This document shows, one piece after another, positions 11,933-22,755 of a stretch of 64,000 nt of DNA. How positions within the stretch are numbered: position 1 is the first letter of the stretch; every line of letters starts with the position of its first letter. Location: positions 64,626,370 to 64,690,369 of the forward strand of contig CM043952.1 in assembly GCA_014529385.2 (NCBI GenBank), given 5' to 3'. Position numbers and translations under genes: made by a program. Source of the stretch: Adiantum capillus-veneris. Taxonomy: Eukaryota; Streptophyta; Polypodiopsida; Polypodiales; Pteridaceae. The notes below the pieces were generated by a model. The model was not told the origin of the DNA and did not search any database. It saw only the letters and a program-made list of their open reading frames with translations.

Positions 11933-13005
11933 TTCTTTAAGTAGTCCTCTTGTTGGATTACCCCAAGTCTTCTGAGCTTTTGCACCACGGGTTTACTGCC
12001 TTCCTTGAGTTTTATGTGGTGTTGTACTACTGTGATTCCTATGATCTTATCATAGCCATCAATGAACAGTGTAGTGAAATTACCCAGCATGGAGACATAT
12101 TCCTTCCTTTCTTCATCAGTTAACTCATTTGAGAGCATCCGATGTAACTTACTTGCATCCTGTAAGGATTGCGTACCTGATGGTTCCTCTCGGTTTGTCC
12201 AGGGTGCTTCAGATTGTGTCAATCTTTTTGGGTCTTTAAAGATGACCCCCATCACTTCGATGCTACTGTCACTCTCATCAATTGTGGTTGTCTCTTCTCC
12301 TGAGGTAGATGAATAGTCACTGGTGGAATCATCTTCTAAAGCCTCCAAGATCATGTTGCGTTGCTTCTTAGTCCTCATGTCGTAGAATATGGACTTCCCT
12401 TTAGTGTCCTTCATCTGAATCATTCCGGTGCTCCAGTCTTGCTTAGTTTCCATAGCCATGAGCCATGGTCTCCCAAGAATGATAGGGTAGCCCTCCCCTT
12501 TGTGTGGCATGACAAAGATGTCTACCTCCACTTCTGTATTGAATGCTTTTACTTTGGCCGCATTCACAATGCCTACGCATTTCACTCTTACGTTATTTGC
12601 CATTTTGGCTCGGCAGGGTGCCGGCCTACTCACCTCTAGACCTAGATGGTACGTCATTTTTTCACTCATGATGCATATTTGCGTGCCACCATCTATGTAG
12701 AAGTTTGAGATTCATTGCCCCTTGATGTGGGCATCCATAGTTGGTAGGATGTCGTCGAGATCCCTCCCAGAGATAGCCCCAGCTATCCTTGGTCTCGACT
12801 TTTTGGTACTCACCATCTTTGTCCATTGCCTCCTCATTCTTGGTGCAAGGTGGAGTAATTGGAGCCAAGTTATCTTCGGGCCCTGCATCAACACATCCTG
12901 AACCAAGTCATAGGGTTTAGCATACTCACCTAGTGAAAACTCCACGATGTCTATCTTCCGTCGCGGTTTAGCTGCTTGCTTGCTAGACTCGGCCTTCCCT
13001 TTCAT
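11929..13005 (-). pseudogene. Retropepsin region of B
   Basis: From 13005 on the minus strand, AKPYDLVQDVLMQGPKITW resembles the segment before protease in Tat pol proteins. After a frame change, FYIDGGTQICIMSEK carries a DGG variant of the D-S/T-G active site, and YPIILGRPWL is the flap-side motif. An acidic linker leads to RT. The frame break falls around 12670-12720. Confidence 0.75.
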
Positions 13006-13065
13006 TTTGTCTTCTCTTTGAGAGGCTTACTCGTGCCTAGCACGCTTCATTCCCATAGCATCCAC

Positions 13066-14140
13066 TTATTCTAATTTTGCCTTCCCTTTGTGCTTCTCTC
13101 GAACTGGTTCTTCTACCTTTGCCTTCCCTTTAGCTTCCAAGATAATAACACTCACCGCTTGGTTTACAGCAGGTGGTGGGGGTAGTGGTGGAATAAGAGG
13201 TTGTGGTGGTGGTTGTTTTTGTATAGGTGGTTGAAGGATCTGGATCGATGGAATCGGTCTTGGTTGCCTGGGTGGTGGTGGTCTTGCCCTTGGCGGAGAG
13301 ATATGATTATGTCTCCCTCCTCTATTGAAATTATGCCTCCTTGGATGTGGACAGTAGTACATACCATGGCCGTCTTCCCCGCGATTGTAGCAGTGGTACT
13401 CTTGGTTTTGCCTTCGTTGTCCTCTTCCTTGTTTTGGATTTCTGACAGGTGCATGCCCTTTTTGCACCAGATGCATGGATAAACTCTCTAGTTGGGTAGT
13501 GATACGACTCAACAGGTCTTGCTGCTCTTCTGATGCCTCTTGTGGCTAGGCTCTATGAGCGGCTGTTGAAGTCACTGGGGTTAGTCGGACCAAGCTTGAT
13601 TCCTTTGACTCGTTTACTCTTACTTGCATGCACAACTTCTTGTCTTTAAGGCGGGCTACTTCTACTGCCAACTCATATGTTGCAGGAAACCTTCCCTTCA
13701 CCTTCTCCTTAAGCAAGGACCACAGGCCAGCAATGAAACGGTCCTTCTTTAGGAAATTAGGGGCTCCTTTGCCTTCCTCCAGTGAGGCAACCCATCTCTC
13801 CCATAAGTCCACAAACTTGGACTCGTAGATGGTATACTCTAGCAGACCTCCCTGCTTCAATTCCGTCAGTAGCTGCCATAGCTTCTCCAAGGTTGTGCCT
13901 CCACCAAACCTCTTCACAAAGGCAGCACGTAACACATCCCATGCATTTTTGGTAGCCTGGGGCAAAACATTGTACCAAGACATGGCCTCTACTTTCATCA
14001 GTAGAGGAAAAATTCGAAGCCGTGAGGGCGTCGTCATCCTTATTGGAAACCACACAAGCGATGTCGAAATCATCCAGAAAGTCGGTGGTGATATCTTCTC
14101 CCTTCTTTCCACTGAACGTGGGGAAAGAAACACTTTCCAT
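13066..14140 (-). pseudogene. Gag of B
   Basis: An ATG at 14140 starts MESVSFPTFSGKKGED. After a frameshift the capsid-like part reads AMSWYNVLPQATKNAWDVL and ELKQGGLLEYTIYESKFVDLW (Retrotrans_gag pattern). A stop near 13546 precedes the nucleocapsid part, HCYNRGEDGHGMYYC, a CCHC knuckle whose second cysteine is Arg. Then come proline-rich (PPPPRQPRP) and lysine-rich tails. Confidence 0.8.
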
Positions 14141-14230
14141 GGTAGTAACTCATGAAATTATAAACTTTTTTTTTATATATTAACAACAGTAGCAGCTCAT
14201 AGCGCCTTTTTATAGAGTTGGGTGGATAGA

Positions 14231-14446
14231 TTAAAACAAGATAAAGATAGAAACATTGAAGGAGTGGTGGTAATCCAGTATGGGAAGAATGATAGGGTTT
14301 GGATAATTAAGGATTTCTCCTAGCACCGCCGCACCGAATAGATACACGATCTTCTGTTGGTAGAAGATTTTCCTATCTATATAGATATTCACATGCATAT
14401 GCTGCAGGAATCTAAACAGGAATGCTGTCGGGCTATTTTCCATCAT
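14231..14446 (-). other. 71-codon module homologous to modules in N1
   Basis: A small open frame between the pre-gag ORF and gag of B. Its peptide (for example KIFYQQKIVYLFG, IILPILDYHHSFNVSIFILF) is clearly related to two consecutive frames at 26784-27211 in element N1. The DNA is also related, though weakly. I do not recognise a protein family, and the region may be a leader or intron-like segment rather than coding. Confidence 0.5.
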
Positions 14447-14468
14447 GCAGAGAGGGTGGAGTACTTAC

Positions 14469-15204
14469 TTATACTCTTACCGTGCCAGTGTTGATGAGTC
14501 GGCACATCCACAGGAGGTCGTCGCCTTTCATGGGCTCTACCTTTCCTTCGCCACTCAGTACGCACAGGGTGATGGCGATGCGTCTGACCACTCCCAGCCT
14601 TTTGGCTAGCAACAACTCCAGATAATTACCGTAGTCGGCGTGTTGCATGAATTCCACTCCATTCAGCTGTAATTTGTCTCCAGCCCACTGGGTCTCACTT
14701 GTGGTGGAGAGCTTCTTCAGGATAAGTTGTATAGGGAGAGGAGGAAGACCCTCTACCCGTCTTCCAAAATAGTGAGAGCAGTAGCCGAACCACTCTTCCT
14801 TAGGGCATGGTAACCTTCTTATTACCACTTTTGCTTCAGGATTGTCGAAGTGGACTGGCAGCACTCCCATGCGTCCTGCGAATCGGTAGGCGAGCTTCCG
14901 CCGCTTAGCTTTGGATGACTTCCTCTGGCCAAGCGAGTGCTTCAAGAGAGCGGGGTCATGTGTTTCCAGACTAGCTTAGCCTTTCCTTACCTTTGGCTCG
15001 AGCAGCCCCTTTAGGCCATTTTGGAGTAGAGGTTATAACTTTGATTGTAGTTTCCTTAGAAAAGAGAGGCCTTACCGTTTTCTTTCCTCCTTTGATGTGG
15101 ATGACTTCTTCGCGGTGAATGTTGATGTAGACGATTTCAGCCCCTTCGCTGCCTTTGTTGCTGGCACTCATTGAGTGTGTTTTGGTTGACAACAATGATA
15201 GCAC
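14469..15204 (-). pseudogene. ORF upstream of gag in B
   Basis: Two consecutive frames (15204-14971, then 14945-14469) separated by a stop and frame change. The first contains GAEIVYINIHREEVIHIKGG, the second CPKEEWFGYCSHYFGRRVEG and LLLAKRLGVVRRIAITLCVL. The position between PBS and gag is that of the ORF1 found in Ogre-type Tat elements. I recognise no domain. A further open stretch (15392-15168) lies nearer the PBS. Confidence 0.5.
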
Positions 15205-15446
15205 TTCATAGACCTCCCACGTGATGCTCTCAATTTGTGGTTAGAACAAGCAACACGAGATGGGGAGCTTACCTCTTGAATACTGACTACACTACAGCCT
15301 GGCAGTAGTACTTCAATGAAGGCGGCTAGTGCCTCCTTAGTCTCCTCCTCTTCCTTCCTAGAGTTAGAGAATTCCTTCAGCCATTCGTCCATGATTGATG
15401 AGGTGTGTTGCTTTTAGCATTGTAAACTGAAGGTTTCTTAGAAACC

Positions 15447-15466
15447 CCCCTTGTGGGGGCACCAAA
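15447..15466 (-). other. Primer binding site of B
   Basis: Directly after the 5' LTR end (minus strand CTCCCGTCA) comes TTTGGTGCCCCCACAAGGGG, which starts with the TGG expected to pair with a tRNA 3' CCA. The tRNA is not identified. The core GGTGCCCC also occurs about 95 bases upstream, inside the LTR. Confidence 0.65.
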
Positions 15467-15622
15467 TGACGGGAGCAAAGCAAGACACGGACCCCGATGG
15501 CCTCTAAAACGCCGGGAGCCAATGCACGCCTCGAGCCGGTCATGGTAAAGCGAACACGGGGCACCACCTAACTTTGAGCGGCTAGGACGCAGACAACGGT
15601 GATGTGATGAGATATCACGAAC

Positions 15623-15684
<62 letters not shown>

Positions 15685-17041
15685 AATGAACAAATGATGA
15701 AAGCCCTCGGAGGTGTGAAGGAGAATTACTTCTTGCCGTATTTACAAATGATCTTCTTTTCGACGAGGTGGCACACCGTGGTGATAGAGAGATAGATGGG
15801 AAGATAGTGAACCTTCTTGGTCCGTTCTCTAGAGACGACTCGGTGATGTGAAACTTGCTACCAAGAATGTGTGTGTGTGCGCATCGACCATTGGAGTCGA
15901 GAGGTGGACGTAGCTCCCCTCACATGATGCAATTCCCAAAACAAACCATTACACTAGATCCCCGCTCTTGTGATGCCAATGGTTTCAATTCCTCCCACTA
16001 AACCTCTACCAAGTGCTGGCCTCTCATGAACTGCCCCCCCCCCCGATAGTGACCTCTCATTTCCCTTTTATAGGTGCTGGCTGCTTTAGATTAGGGTAAT
16101 CTGGCTTGATTAGGGTAAGCTAATCGAGGAGACAAAGCAAGGCGGTGGGCCCGGGGTGGTTGACCCTTACTTTGTCTTGGGAGTTATTAAAATGAAAACC
16201 TCTAGGTGGGCCTTTGTGACCATCACCTAGAGAGATGAAAATTTACAAGTTGGGATCTTTTTACAAGGCTTGGGTGAAAACTAAAAAATGATGATAATAA
16301 CCTACGATTTACTGAAGAGGGCGCCGTGGTCGCGTGATGCCGGTGAATGGCAGCTTTGTCGGTGCGTCGGTCGGGGCATGCCTTCAGCGCCTTTGTTCTT
16401 TTTGTTGTCGGTGTCACGTAATTTGGCCGTTTTCCTTCCTTTTCGTTGATGACGTAGATTGCCTTCGATTTTTTTACTTTTCTTTGGTGCATGCGTATAT
16501 GCGTGCATGTGCATGTACGGGTGAGTGTGGGTAATATGTATATCTGTGAGTGCGTGAGCGTGAGTGTGTATATGTATGGATGTGTGTATGTGCGTGGGAA
16601 CGGGGGGGAGTATATTATGTATATATATTTATTTATTTATTTATTTTTTGGTTTTTTTGGAATTGCTACTGGCGACGCAGAGGTGAGAGAGGAAGAGATG
16701 GAGTGAGAGAGAGTGTGTGCGCAGTGTGTGTGTGTGTGTTGCGCATAGCGCGGCGCCTACAGGCATGAGTGCGAGAGAGGGAGCATTGCCGCCTGCGGGC
16801 TGTGAGCGCGGAGATGGCGGGTTGCACGGTGCATGAGCACGAGTGAGAGAGGGGTGGGTAAGGTGGTGAGGGGAATGGGATGGGATAGGGTGTGGTGTTG
16901 CTTCAAGGCGCCCCAAGGGCTGGGTCCGGGGGTGCGAGGGCGAGTGTGTGGGCGCAGGTGGCTCGACAGCCGCGGGCGACCGAAAACGGGGGGGGGGGGG
17001 GGGGGTACTTAGTCAACAAAAGAGGGGCAAAATATTATAGT

Positions 17042-17089
<48 letters not shown>

Positions 17090-17172
17090 CTAGGTGGTAG
17101 ATGGGGGGGGGGGGGGTACTTAGTCAACAAAAGAGGGGCAGAATATTAGTCAACAAAAGAGGGGCAGAATAT

Positions 17173-17216
<44 letters not shown>

Positions 17217-17298
17217 GAGAGAGAGAGAGCTAGGTGGAGATGGGGGGGGGGGTATAAGGCCGAAGGGGGTGTGGACGAAGGGACATGGGGGCATAATG
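15467..17298 (-). repeat. 5' LTR of B, first segment
   Basis: It starts TGACGGGAGC on the plus strand and aligns with 6078 to about 8270 of the 3' LTR. It stops at TAATG (17294-17298), and the missing remainder (about 0.45 kb) resumes at 49151 after the same TAATG. The hairpin and GGTGCCCC motif lie at 15558-15586, with a G:T wobble in the stem. A short unit containing TTAGTCAACAAAAGAGGGGC is triplicated at about 17007-17170. Confidence 0.85.
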
Positions 17299-18840
17299 TG
17301 GGAGTCTTACCATACATAGAGCGAACTTTATCGAGCAAAAAGAAAAACCGAGCGAGACTATGTGTGTGTGCATGCGCATGTTTATTTATGCAAACTTGTC
17401 AATAGAGAAATCTCTGACACCTTTGTAGCATCAATCTTTGTTAGTGGTGTACTTTTCTTTGATGGCTACTTGATAGTTCTACGATTCCCCTCCCAAAACA
17501 AAATCTTTTGAGAAAGGGACTCCAACCAAAGGGTTTGAAGCAGGCTCTTCTTCATACTCATGGTTGTGATTTGTCTCCATATCAAATCCCACTCCTCCAT
17601 AATGGCTTTTTAATAAAAAAACAAAATAAGCTACTATTGTATTGAGCAAAGAGAGCAGTGATATTGAAAGACTATTTAGGGTACCTATCACTTGTGCTTT
17701 CTCCTTTTGACACGTGTCCAAAGAAACAATGAATGCTCCCTACCCTTTGATATATCCTTCACTAGAAAATGTAGACTTTAAAGCACCAAATGCATCATAT
17801 CTCAAGCCTCAAACTCTTGCATGTGGAGTGAACCTTTATAGTGGCACATGATGACACTCAAGGCAACTAAAAACTCCAGTTTTGGACAATATATCCTCCC
17901 ATTTCTCCATATGTAATACACTATCATCCCCATCAACAATACTTGGTCACATTTCTAGTCTTGTTTGAAAGGGAGCTATCTGCAATGGGACTTTAATTGG
18001 TGTTTCCTCCTGTTTTAACTCATGTAGAGACCCTAAACCGATATCTTGACTATCATTGTCATCTTGAAGCTCTATCTCTATGACCAAGTCAACCCAGTAT
18101 GTCAAACTAACATGGTCACTCTACATAGGCAAAGAATTTTGATGAATTCCCACCACATCTTCTTGAACAATGTTTAGATAAATATAGATTGGTACATAAA
18201 ATGTAATATAATTAAGTTATGCAATTATTTTGCATGAGATAGACACACGTCAATGTTATCAATTGAGTGATTGTAATGATGCAGTTACACAAAAGACATT
18301 GTAAATATGATCTCTAGATGCTATCTTGTTTTACGCTTGAAACACACCGCAAAAGCACACACCACGCTTACGCGGTATGCATTCTAGTAGCGTACAGTAT
18401 GAGAGTGCAAAGGATTCATACTGAGGATCAAGATAGGAGGAGCATTCTCCTCATTTGGTGCCCAAAACCTTACTATCCTAATGTGGCATGCTTTTGAACA
18501 TTGTATGAGCAAAGAACGCATGATGAGAGGAGGTGCGGAATGAAGCCCTCTCATTTGGCACTCGATTTACTGTATCTCGCCAATGCAGGATGCATAAAGG
18601 CACTTTGGTTGACACAATTAGACATCGAAAGCTAGCACCATGAAAAATTTGCATGCTTAATCATGATGGTGCTTGAAACCTTATCGCACCGATGCGACGT
18701 ACGTAAAGGCACATTGGTAGCACAATCAGATTTTGATGTAGCCGCCATTATTAGGTTTCTCATCACACTTAGGGTTGGCCGATAGTGAGCTTTTGCAGTG
18801 GGCTACACACATGTTGACTAGCAAGGTGGAGAAGACAAGT
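17299..18840. other. Left part of X, no gene recognised
   Basis: AT-richer unique sequence. A minus-strand frame at 17479-17721 (80 codons) has a hydrophobic stretch, but I recognise no family. Near 18480-18720 a motif of the type ATGC..TAAAGGCAC..TTGGT..CACAATTAGA recurs twice with changes. I see no other structure. Confidence 0.4.
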
Positions 18841-18878
18841 GTCATTATCATCATCATCATCATCATGAGAGCCACTAG

Positions 18879-20110
<1,232 letters not shown>

Positions 20111-20295
20111 CATTCATTAAAATACCCCTTCTCTATTGCACAGGTATGGATCATGGGACCTCTTTCACACTTTTAAAATTACCTCAGCTGTAAACACTTC
20201 CTTTGGAAAAGGAGAGAGCAAAAATTACAAAAATTTCCCAAAATCTAGTTTCAGCACCCTTAGCTGCACCAACACTAGGCACAAAATGTAACAAT

Positions 20296-20653
20296 CTATG
20301 CTTCATGGGCCTTCGCAGATTGCATCTCCCTTGACTTCTGGATCTTCAGAACCTTCTTCACAATCTTCTGCTCTTCGACCAGAAAAGCCCGGATAATTCT
20401 TTCACGGACGGCACTTCCTGACAAAGCACCACCGAATGCACGATTGACCGTCTTCTTCCTTTTACTCAAACGAGTGTTTTGATATTCGGCAGGTCATAGA
20501 AGTGGAATCCCTTGAATACGCTTTCCATTGATTGCACATTTCAGCCCCTGTGCATTCTTCTTTGCATATTGAAACACAAGTTGTGACGGTGGTCTGGTTG
20601 GACTTGGTCGCATAGCTGGGACGGCCGCGGTACGTGATCAGGCGCTGCACCAT
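20296..20653 (-). pseudogene. RPL34: Processed pseudogene of ribosomal protein eL34
   Basis: From the ATG at 20653 the minus strand reads MVQRLITYRGRPSYATKSNQ, the start of cytosolic large-subunit protein eL34. After a frame change it continues LVFQYAKKNAQGLKCAINGK, then RIQGIPLL followed by a stop where Arg is expected. It ends with RTVN-type [35 protein letters not shown] and a stop at 20296. Length (358 bp) fits the whole roughly 120-codon gene with no intron, so it came from an mRNA. The frameshift and the stop make it a pseudogene. No clear poly(A) remains downstream. A CT-rich segment, as in plant ribosomal-protein 5' leaders, lies just upstream. Confidence 0.9.
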
Positions 20654-20677
20654 GGCTGCCTCTGCCACTGCAAATCA

Positions 20678-20703
<26 letters not shown>

Positions 20704-20709
<6 letters not shown>

Positions 20710-20777
20710 ATAAAAGTCTCAGAAAGAGTGCGTGCCGGTGTGCGCTCTTTCAGAGAGGATTTTTATTTATTTATAGA
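20704..20777. repeat. Hairpin repeat, copy 1
   Basis: CTCTATAAAAGTCTCAGAAA, then a GC-rich centre with GTGCCGGTG, then CTCTTTCAGAGAG and a T-rich end TTTATAG. The arms CAGAAAGAG and CTCTTTC pair. A related inverted unit lies at 21230-21300 and a tandem pair at 48405-48510, all within X. Confidence 0.6.
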
Positions 20778-20815
20778 AAGCTAAGCTCTGCGGGAATCTC
20801 ATTCTTAGCAATGGA

Positions 20816-21060
20816 TGTCGATGTACCGCTTGATGAGCTAGGCCTAGTGGTTGCACCCTCCTGTGCTAAGCTCTAGGGCTTCCTCGCACTTCTCCAACCT
20901 CTTGTGCCAACAACAGCTTTCTTGTAATTCCATGTGCAAACAAGGGCAATGACAAACCCAGCTAATGCACCTATGGACTTAGAATGAATGAGATCTGATA
21001 GGCGGCCACGAAATGTGATACTCTGCTCAATAGGGAGGTTCCAAGGCCACGAAAAAGTTG
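20816..21060 (-). other. Unidentified gene fragment with a hydrophobic segment
   Basis: The minus-strand frame from about 21060 to 20873 reads LPIEQSITFRGRLSDLIHSK followed by a likely membrane span (SIGALAGFVIALVCTW) and a basic tail ending at a stop at 20873. It sits between two ribosomal-protein pseudogenes and may be another captured transcript fragment. I do not recognise the parent gene. Confidence 0.35.
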
Positions 21061-21064
21061 CAAG

Positions 21065-21069
<5 letters not shown>

Positions 21070-21157
<88 letters not shown>
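21070..21157. repeat. (CT)n microsatellite
   Basis: A perfect CT run of about 43 units. Confidence 0.95.
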
Positions 21158-21160
<3 letters not shown>

Positions 21161-21229
21161 TCTCACTCTCAGTTTTACCTTGTTGGGTGTTTTGTTCGCG
21201 CTTGCCGCCGAGAGGAATGGGTGAGGAGC

Positions 21230-21300
21230 TCTCTAAAAATAACCTCTCTGAAAGAGCGCGCGCCGGCGCAGACTCTTTCTGAGACTTTTATAGAGAGAGA
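21230..21300. repeat. Hairpin repeat, copy 2
   Basis: CTCTCTAAAAATAACCTCTC, then GAAAGAG, a GC-rich loop containing CGCGCCGGCGC, then CTCTTTCTGAGAC and TTTTATAGAGAGAG. The arms are self-complementary, inside and outside, like a miniature inverted-repeat element. It directly abuts the 5' leader of the eL39 pseudogene. Confidence 0.6.
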
Positions 21301-21325
21301 CATTGACTCTTCTGAGGCGGCGAAG

Positions 21326-21470
21326 ATGCCTTCTCACAAGAAAGAAGCTTACGAAGAATTAGTAGAGACAGAACTAGCCGATTTTGCATTGGATCTGCAT
21401 GCGGACGAACGACACTATTAGGTACAATGCTAAGAGGAGGCATTGGCGCAGAACCAAGCTTGGTCTGTAG
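21326..21470 (+). pseudogene. RPL39: Processed pseudogene of ribosomal protein eL39
   Basis: The plus strand starts MPSHK at 21326, loses about 11 bp in the lysine-rich middle, then reads QN-stop-PILHWI and [16 protein letters not shown], ending RRTKLGL with TAG at 21468-21470. This is the small eL39 protein (about 51 residues) of the large ribosomal subunit, with an internal deletion/frameshift and a stop in place of Arg. There is no intron. The sequence downstream to about 21690 could be its old 3' UTR. It is the second ribosomal-protein pseudogene in less than 1.2 kb. Confidence 0.9.
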
Positions 21471-21693
21471 ACAATAACTTTTGATGGCAAAACGCAAGCT
21501 GTCAAGTTGAAGGTATCGTGTAGAAGAATGAGTAGCTATACCTGGGGATGCTATTCTGTTCTTGTTTGTAACTTTGTACTCTTCTTCTTGCCGATGACAC
21601 TTGACAACTCGAGTGGTTTTTAGTATTCACCTCGTTTCAATTTTGATGTCCGAAGGCATTTGAAGGGTTAAAAGGTGGTTTTATTTTCAGCAT

Positions 21694-21698
<5 letters not shown>

Positions 21699-21742
<44 letters not shown>
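21699..21742. repeat. (AG)n tract, left flank of G1
   Basis: An AG run abutting the 3' LTR of G1. Its last five bases, GAGAG, equal the first five after the other LTR (47995-47999). The other half of the tract is 47995-48073. Confidence 0.9.
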
Positions 21743-21744
<2 letters not shown>

Positions 21745-22368
21745 TTAAGGCGGTTACGCCGCTAGCGGAAGCTAAATAGCGAGAACTCAACCAACAACAG
21801 AATTTGTCAGACGAGGACGGAGCTTGACCCGCAGGCGCATGGAAACAACTAGGTGGGTGTCAAATCACCTACTCGACCTTCTAATGACAATCACTACTAA
21901 GGAAATCAAATCTAAGTTCTAAAATACGCAAGTGACTGAAATCTGTACTACGAACAAATGCTATACGAAACAGGATCTAGAATCATTGAATCGATCTCGA
22001 ACTCAAGGGGAAGTCTATACACTAGGTAAGAACAACACCCTAAAGACTTGAACTGCAAAATCAACCTATAACCACTCCGTGCGGTAAACGCGTATGAAGA
22101 CAGGCCGAAAAATACAGGTGATCAAAACTTGACCCCGATGGTACTAATGTGTAGCTCTACTCGTTGTGGTTCTATAGATATGTTGCACGCTCCATTCCGA
22201 CACACGAGTTGGAAGAAAACTCACACCGAAGCTCGTAGGAACTTACCACACATAGAAGCCGATAGCGCGCACTCTTGGTATCTGTGCGTAGCTCTCGCCG
22301 TTGCTAACACAATGGCGGTGTCGCTTCTCCAATGGCGTCTTCGTAGCTCGCGTAGCAAGTAGATAAGA

Positions 22369-22416
<48 letters not shown>

Positions 22417-22706
22417 GACACAGTCACGGCGCTCAAAAAAACTCACTTTGATTAATAATCTGAATCTCCTTAGGTTACAAAAACTTTGGCTTATATACCT
22501 CAGCCTTGGAGGTGAGAACATCTCTAACTAATTACATCAGCAAGTGAAATTACTTCGGGATTACAAGCTGGAAACTCAATTGAGTCCCGTTACTTAATGA
22601 ATGGCTCAAATCAAAATTAATGTCGGAAAGACATTTATTACAATCAATGGTTACAAAATGATGAGTGTGAGCAAAAATGTGGGTGTGATCCTCTGCTGGC
22701 TCAACA
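21743..22706 (-). repeat. 3' LTR of G1
   Basis: 964 bp, TGTTAAGGCGG to GCTGGCTCAACA on the plus strand. In sense orientation a TATATAAG box lies at 22490-22497, followed by a (GA)n tract (22370-22412) and the box GTGTCTTATCTAC, the same order as in the G2 LTR. Confidence 0.9.
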
Positions 22707-22720
22707 CTCCCCCCCTCCGC
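22707..22720 (-). other. Polypurine tract of G1
   Basis: Minus strand GCGGAGGGGGGGAG immediately precedes the TGTTGAGCC of the 3' LTR. Confidence 0.8.
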
Positions 22721-22755
22721 GTTCATGTCGTCCCTGACATGGCTTTTATGCTTGG

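Noticed and set aside
17479-17721. 80-codon minus-strand frame with a hydrophobic stretch as a small gene
   Set aside because: No family recognised, no supporting promoter or homologue in the window. Treated as unannotated sequence.
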